From the NCBI RefSeq assembly GCF_027924105.1, contig NZ_AP026972.1:1426001-1490000 (forward strand): a DNA stretch of 64,000 nt. Reading direction: 5' to 3'. This document shows positions 60,267 through 64,000 of this stretch, piece by piece. Position numbers and translations under genes: made by a program. The stretch comes from Polynucleobacter sp. KF022 (GTDB lineage: Bacteria > Pseudomonadota > Gammaproteobacteria > Burkholderiales > Burkholderiaceae). Each line of letters opens with the position of its first letter. Position 1 is the stretch's first letter. A model generated the notes under the pieces. That model was not told where the DNA came from. It ran no database searches and saw only the letters and a program-made list of their open reading frames with translations.

Positions 60267-61724
60267 ATGCCAAAACCTAACAACCTCATCGTCATCATGT
60301 CCGACGAGCACAATCCAAAGGTAATGGGTTGCGCTGGGCATCCAGTGATCTCAACCCCAAACCTAGATGCATTAGCCGCTCGCGGAACACGCTTTACTTC
60401 TGCATATACAACAAGCCCAGTTTGTGTACCTGCCCGCGCTGCGTTCGCGATTGGCAAATATATTCATCAAATCGGTTTTTGGGATAACGCTGACGCATAT
60501 GACGGTTCTATTCCAACTTGGCATCACCACATACGCAATAGAGGTCACAAAGTTGTCTCTGTCGGCAAATTGCACTTTCATACAGCCGAAGAAGATCATG
60601 GATTTACAGAAGAGATCATTCCTATGCATATTCTTCATGGCAAGGGCGACCTAATGGGCTTAGTACGTGATGATCTACCTAAACGTGGTGGCGCAAAGAA
60701 AATGATTGGAATGGCTGGCCCTGGTGAGTCAAGCTACACTTTGTACGACCGTGACATTGCCGCTCGCGCACAAGTATGGTTACGCGAAAACGCTGATAAA
60801 CACCAAGATAAACCTTGGGTGTTATTTGTTTCCTTTGTAGCTCCGCACTTCCCTTTAACAGCACCCCCCGAACACTACTATCGTTACTTCAATCAAAAGT
60901 TACCGATGCCAAAGTTATATGCAAGGGAGCATCGTCCAAACCATCCTTACATTGAAGACTATCGCAATAGTTTTTGCTATGACGACTACTTTGAGTCAGA
61001 GCAGGATGTGCATAAAGCATTGTCTGGATACTTTGGCCTTGTTAGCTTCTTCGATGAACACCTTGGGAAGATCATGAAAACCCTTCAAGACATGGGCCTA
61101 GAAGGATCTACAGACATCATTTACACAAGTGATCATGGCGATAATCTTGGTTCAAGAGGTCTATGGGGTAAGTCAACTATGTATGACGAAATCGCTGGTG
61201 TACCTTTGATTTGTGCTGGTCCTAGCTTTCCAAAAGGCAAAGTGATTAACACTCCTGTTAGCCACGTAGATGTATGCCCTACCGTGATGGATATCGTAGG
61301 CGAATCATTTGATGAAGTACAAGATGATCATCCTGGCGTATCACTCATCGATCTTTCTGAGGGTGCCACCCCAGAAAGAACAGTAATTAGTGAATATCAC
61401 GGAATGGGCTCAACCTCAGCAGCCTATATGATCCGCGTGGGCAAATACAAATACATTCACTACTCCAAGTATGCCCCCCAACTCTTTGACCTCGAAGCTG
61501 ACCCAGATGAAATCAATGATCTAGCAAATGATTCCTCGATGTCTGCGGTACTAGAAGAGTGCAAGAAACGCTTGCATGACTTATTAGATCCAATGGAAGT
61601 AGATAAACGCGCTCGCGCAAGACAAAAAGAGCTTTTAGATGCTAATGGCGGTAGAGAAGCGGTTATAGCTAGAGGTGATTTAGGCTTCACGCCGGCACCT
61701 GGAGTAGCGGCTGACTTTAAGTAA
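60267..61724 (+). CDS. Sulfatase family hydrolase
   Basis: A 485-residue arylsulfatase-fold enzyme from ATG 60267 (MPKPNNLIVIMSDEH; GGAG upstream). Metal ligands lie in IVIMSDEHNPK, the formylglycine site is PVCVPARAAF (Cys-x-Pro-x-Arg), KVVSVGKLHFH gives Lys/His ligands and IYTSDHGDNLG the second metal site. It most resembles choline-sulfatase/phosphonate-monoester-hydrolase types. No signal peptide, so cytoplasmic. The cysteine needs conversion to formylglycine by an enzyme not encoded in the window. Confidence 0.88.
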   Translation: MPKPNNLIVIMSDEHNPKVMGCAGHPVISTPNLDALAARGTRFTSAYTTSPVCVPARAAFAIGKYIHQIGFWDNADAYDGSIPTWHHHIRNRGHKVVSVGKLHFHTAEEDHGFTEEIIPMHILHGKGDLMGLVRDDLPKRGGAKKMIGMAGPGESSYTLYDRDIAARAQVWLRENADKHQDKPWVLFVSFVAPHFPLTAPPEHYYRYFNQKLPMPKLYAREHRPNHPYIEDYRNSFCYDDYFESEQDVHKALSGYFGLVSFFDEHLGKIMKTLQDMGLEGSTDIIYTSDHGDNLGSRGLWGKSTMYDEIAGVPLICAGPSFPKGKVINTPVSHVDVCPTVMDIVGESFDEVQDDHPGVSLIDLSEGATPERTVISEYHGMGSTSAAYMIRVGKYKYIHYSKYAPQLFDLEADPDEINDLANDSSMSAVLEECKKRLHDLLDPMEVDKRARARQKELLDANGGREAVIARGDLGFTPAPGVAADFK

Positions 61725-61746
61725 TGCTAATTTAGAGGAGACAATC

Positions 61747-62727
61747 ATGTTACAAAAACTTATTATCAGCACCATACTCCTAGGCCTTCCATGGATTGCA
61801 CCAAGTCTTGCGCAGGCTCAGGCATACCCAAACAATATGGTCAAAATTATTGTTCCATACCCAGCAGGAGGTGGGGTTGATTTTGTGGGCCGCACTGTTA
61901 GCCAGCGCCTTAGTGAGATTTGGGGGCAACCGGTAACCATTGAGAACAAATCTGGAGCCAGTGGGTCTATTGGGGCAGACTATGTCGCAAAATCAAAACC
62001 AGATGGGCTAACTCTAGTTCTTGCATCACCCGCTGAAGTACTGGTTGGACCAATTGCCGGCCAAAAGACTTCTTACGACCCACAAAAAGATTTAATCCCA
62101 GTTGTGCTAGTTGGGGAAACGCCGCTTGGGGTTGTTGCCCACCCATCTATCGCCGGCTCAAATTTAGGAGAGGCATTAGCAAATTCAAAGAAAAGTGGGA
62201 AAGAGTTAAGCTACGGCACTCCCGGCAATGGGAGCAGCATGCACTTTGCAGGGGAAGCAATTCAAGAAGGTACAAATACACCTTTAAATCACATTCCTTA
62301 TCGTGGCGCGGCACCCGCAGTAAATGATGTACTTGGGAATCAAGTAAATATGGCTATTGTTGGGCTGCCACCTACAGTCGCACATATTAAAGCTGGCAAT
62401 ATGAAATTATTGGCGGTGACAACAATGAAGCGTAGTCCAGCATTCCCTGATGCTCCTTCAATTGCTGAAATACCTGGTTTGAAAGGTTATCGCTTTTCAA
62501 ACTGGATGTTGCTACTAGCGCCAGCAGGCACTCCAAATACAATTGTTAATAAGATTGCTCAAGATACCAACAAGGTCTTGTCTGAACCTGATATTAAGAA
62601 AAAGCTTGAGGAAGCAGGCGTAGACGGTGTAGGACTTACAGGGGCAGACTTGAATAAATTTTTGGGCGAAGAACGTGCCAGATACACATCAATTGCAAAA
62701 TCTGGAAAAATCAAATTTAGCGAATAG
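61747..62727 (+). CDS. TctC-type (Bug) binding protein 2
   Basis: A 326-residue periplasmic binding protein: signal peptide ending SLAQAQA, then YPNNMVKIIVPYPAGGGVDFVGRTVSQRL, YGTPGNGSSMHFAGEAIQEG and HIPYRGAAPAVNDVLGNQVN. AGAGGAGACAATC before the ATG, 22 bases after the sulfatase stop, so cotranscribed. Binds a carboxylate or related solute; no membrane partner is present. Confidence 0.88.
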   Translation: MLQKLIISTILLGLPWIAPSLAQAQAYPNNMVKIIVPYPAGGGVDFVGRTVSQRLSEIWGQPVTIENKSGASGSIGADYVAKSKPDGLTLVLASPAEVLVGPIAGQKTSYDPQKDLIPVVLVGETPLGVVAHPSIAGSNLGEALANSKKSGKELSYGTPGNGSSMHFAGEAIQEGTNTPLNHIPYRGAAPAVNDVLGNQVNMAIVGLPPTVAHIKAGNMKLLAVTTMKRSPAFPDAPSIAEIPGLKGYRFSNWMLLLAPAGTPNTIVNKIAQDTNKVLSEPDIKKKLEEAGVDGVGLTGADLNKFLGEERARYTSIAKSGKIKFSE

Positions 62728-62742
62728 CACTATTTTCCCAAC

Positions 62743-62759
62743 CGTTACTTAAAGTAACG
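62743..62759. repeat. Dispersed palindrome, copy 7
   Basis: CGTTACTT-A-AAGTAACG, 15 bases after the TctC stop and just before a terminator and the third tRNA-end repeat. Confidence 0.8.
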
Positions 62760-62766
62760 CTCAAAT

Positions 62767-62794
62767 AAAAAGCCACTCCGAAGAGTGGCTTTTT
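62767..62794. terminator. Terminator hairpin beside the third tRNA-derived repeat
   Basis: AAAAAGCCACTC-CGAA-GAGTGGCTTTTT; terminates the sulfatase-TctC operon and occupies the tRNA-terminator position. Confidence 0.8.
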
Positions 62795-62839
62795 ATTTCT
62801 GGTGGGCCCACCAGGACTTGAACCTGGGACCAAAGGATT
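62795..62839 (-). repeat. tRNA 3'-end direct repeat, copy 3 (putative att)
   Basis: Third identical 45-bp copy. The bases beyond it (to 62920) do not complete a tRNA cloverleaf, so the functional tRNA should lie further right, outside the window. Confidence 0.8.
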
Positions 62840-62919
62840 CCGGTTTGTGTAGCTTTCACTACTCCCTGGACTATGCCTTCACCATATCGATTGCTCGACT
62901 TAGGTGGGGCGTCCAGTTT

Positions 62920-63960
62920 TTATCCTAAATTACTTTGAGCAGCCTTAATCATTTTTTTGACCTCTAGACCCTCATTAATAGAATGAATAGTAATTTGAGG
63001 ATTTTGTTTTACAAAAACTCGAAATACTTCATCTGCGAATGCCTGACCAATTGACTCAACACCCTTAAAGTCCAATAACACTGTCTTAAAACGATCTACG
63101 CGATTTAGAATTCTTTTCGCTTGCGAACGCGAAATAAGCTGCCCGCCTTCGTACAGAGCTAGCTTAACTGGAACAATTGTTTTATTAAACGCGTAATCCT
63201 CCTCTTCCGTTCCGCTAAAACTATCAAATACTTCACGTAGTATTCTTTGGGAGTTGAGTGCGATTTTCATGACTACCCGCGTGCCTTTATGGCTCTTTTC
63301 GTTATGAAGTAAGAAGTCCATATCCGAGCCATCGGCATGTGTGAAAACTAAATCTCCAGAAAAAATAAAGAATTCATCAAAAGCACGAGATGAGAAAAAG
63401 ATCCCCTGTCCACTGTGATTACTTGGATCAGTGGTCAACTTTCCTTTACTCAACTCTAAAATGGATTCACGCGGATCCTGCAACTTTAATAATCTGGCGA
63501 TATGGTTAAAAATACCCTCACCATTATCGATAATTGAAATTGAAACAAAATCCGGCGTCCTCTCCACATGTATATAAACCTCAGTACCTTCCGAGTGGTC
63601 AATGGCATTGTTCAGTATTTCAGTAAAGCCGTAATGACAAATGTTGGCAATTTCCTTGGGCAAACCACTAAATATTTCACTAAAGTCACGAGAGTAAACT
63701 TCAGACTCCTCCAATCCCTTTAGCTTAAATAGGCCATCATGAAATCGCTTTGCACCCAATTGATAGGTGCGAGCCTTGGTGCTACCACTTGACGCCAAAA
63801 ATCCATCTTTAACTAAAGCAGCAAAATGCGCATGAATAGCCTGCCTTGTCAGGCCAAACTTTTCTATTGCAGCATGAGCTAAGTCAGGCCTATTAGCCTT
63901 AACCCCATCCACCAAGTATTGACGTATTTCTTGAGAGCGCTTTGTATTGGCAAATTTCAT
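62920..63960 (-). CDS. HTH - GHKL ATPase - STAS-like (DUF4325) regulator
   Basis: A 346-residue three-domain protein. Residues about 1-70 form a winged helix (AAIEKFGLTRQAIHAHFAALVKDGFLAS); about 105-235 a GHKL ATPase with N-box FTEILNNAIDHS, G1 IIDNGEGIF and G2 GQGIFFSS; about 265-345 a DUF4325/STAS-like domain (AKRILNRVDRFKTVLLDFKGVESIGQAFADEVFRVF). It joins in one chain parts that in RsbW/RsbV partner-switching are separate. The target is unknown. Operator repeats lie immediately upstream. Confidence 0.8.
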   Translation of the reverse strand: MKFANTKRSQEIRQYLVDGVKANRPDLAHAAIEKFGLTRQAIHAHFAALVKDGFLASSGSTKARTYQLGAKRFHDGLFKLKGLEESEVYSRDFSEIFSGLPKEIANICHYGFTEILNNAIDHSEGTEVYIHVERTPDFVSISIIDNGEGIFNHIARLLKLQDPRESILELSKGKLTTDPSNHSGQGIFFSSRAFDEFFIFSGDLVFTHADGSDMDFLLHNEKSHKGTRVVMKIALNSQRILREVFDSFSGTEEEDYAFNKTIVPVKLALYEGGQLISRSQAKRILNRVDRFKTVLLDFKGVESIGQAFADEVFRVFVKQNPQITIHSINEGLEVKKMIKAAQSNLG

Positions 63961-63968
63961 GTCTATTT

Positions 63969-63997
63969 TTGTAAAGTTTTACAAGATTATTGTAAAG
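63969..63997. promoter_or_regulatory. TTGTAAA inverted/direct repeat, likely autoregulatory operator
   Basis: TTGTAAA-GT-TTTACAA (63969-63984) plus a second TTGTAAAG at 63990-63997, 21 bases (two helical turns) from the first. It starts 9 bases upstream of the HTH-GHKL-STAS gene start; the repeat may continue past the window edge. Confidence 0.6.
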
Positions 63998-64000
63998 TTT

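Noticed and set aside
62800..62920. An intact tRNA or tmRNA end at 62.8 kb
   Set aside because: Bases beyond the 45-bp repeat give no D arm or acceptor match, and no tmRNA tag or pseudoknot is seen.

Overview
The window looks like the chromosome of a small-genome betaproteobacterium of the Burkholderiales. Polynucleobacter or a close relative is the best guess, from moderate GC, two phasins, the DCC/chalcone-isomerase-like/DUF3833 set, a LivM-LivG fusion, TctC-type binding proteins and a DASH cryptochrome. This assignment rests on gene content and protein resemblance only. No rRNA, CRISPR array or intact tRNA is present.

Region 1 (1-25.0 kb) is ordinary backbone: the cytochrome c maturation exporter (ccmA, partial ccmB), a flavodoxin-like reductase, a zinc-free quinone reductase, periplasmic Cu/Zn superoxide dismutase, an envelope operon (DCC oxidoreductase, chalcone-isomerase-like protein, DUF3833 lipoprotein), DUF2237 coupled to a histone-deacetylase-family enzyme, two phasins, ahpC-ahpF, two nitroreductases, an OsmC-YcaO fusion, a ChrR-like bicupin/SDR/cryptochrome group, an exonuclease-GIY-YIG fusion, an Rrf2 regulator, small membrane proteins, a Lon-substrate-binding-domain protein, an MpaB-like protein, dihydroneopterin aldolase and a periplasmic histidine phosphatase. 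Oxidative and light stress is the recurring theme.

Region 2 (25.08-49.85 kb) reads as a genomic island. A 45-bp direct repeat, the 3' part of a tRNA gene (CCA end on the minus strand), bounds it on both sides, each copy next to a hairpin terminator. The left arm (25.2-32.7 kb) carries phage- or plasmid-like genes: a protein with three HTH-like repeats, an AAA ATPase, several unknown genes, a minimal tyrosine recombinase and three small genes. The right arm (45.3-49.8 kb) carries a full-length tyrosine integrase, small genes and a metal-efflux pair. Both arms share a roughly 70-bp promoter/leader repeat and a dispersed 19-bp palindrome, which ties them to one element. Between them lies a coherent metabolic cargo: an LldR-type regulator and PEP carboxylase in one operon, divergent from an LldD-type 2-hydroxy-acid dehydrogenase, a Liv-type ABC importer and PEP synthase. 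Two TGGTATNACCA operators flank the divergent promoter. The proposed route is 2-hydroxy acid (lactate?) to pyruvate to PEP to oxaloacetate.

Region 3 (49.85-62.84 kb) lies between the second and third tRNA-derived repeats. It is a catabolic segment: a GntR/TctC/aconitase-X (two subunits)/IclR operon, two DUF202 proteins, an MHS-family importer, a two-subunit ThDP decarboxylase of the sulfopyruvate/phosphonopyruvate type, a GMC oxidoreductase, a second UTRA GntR regulator, and a divergent sulfatase-TctC operon. The substrate is unknown, but a sulfated organic acid or alcohol fits the parts. Region 4 (62.9-64 kb) holds a one-protein HTH-GHKL ATPase-STAS-like regulator with a likely autoregulatory operator at the window edge. 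The intact target tRNA is predicted beyond the right edge.
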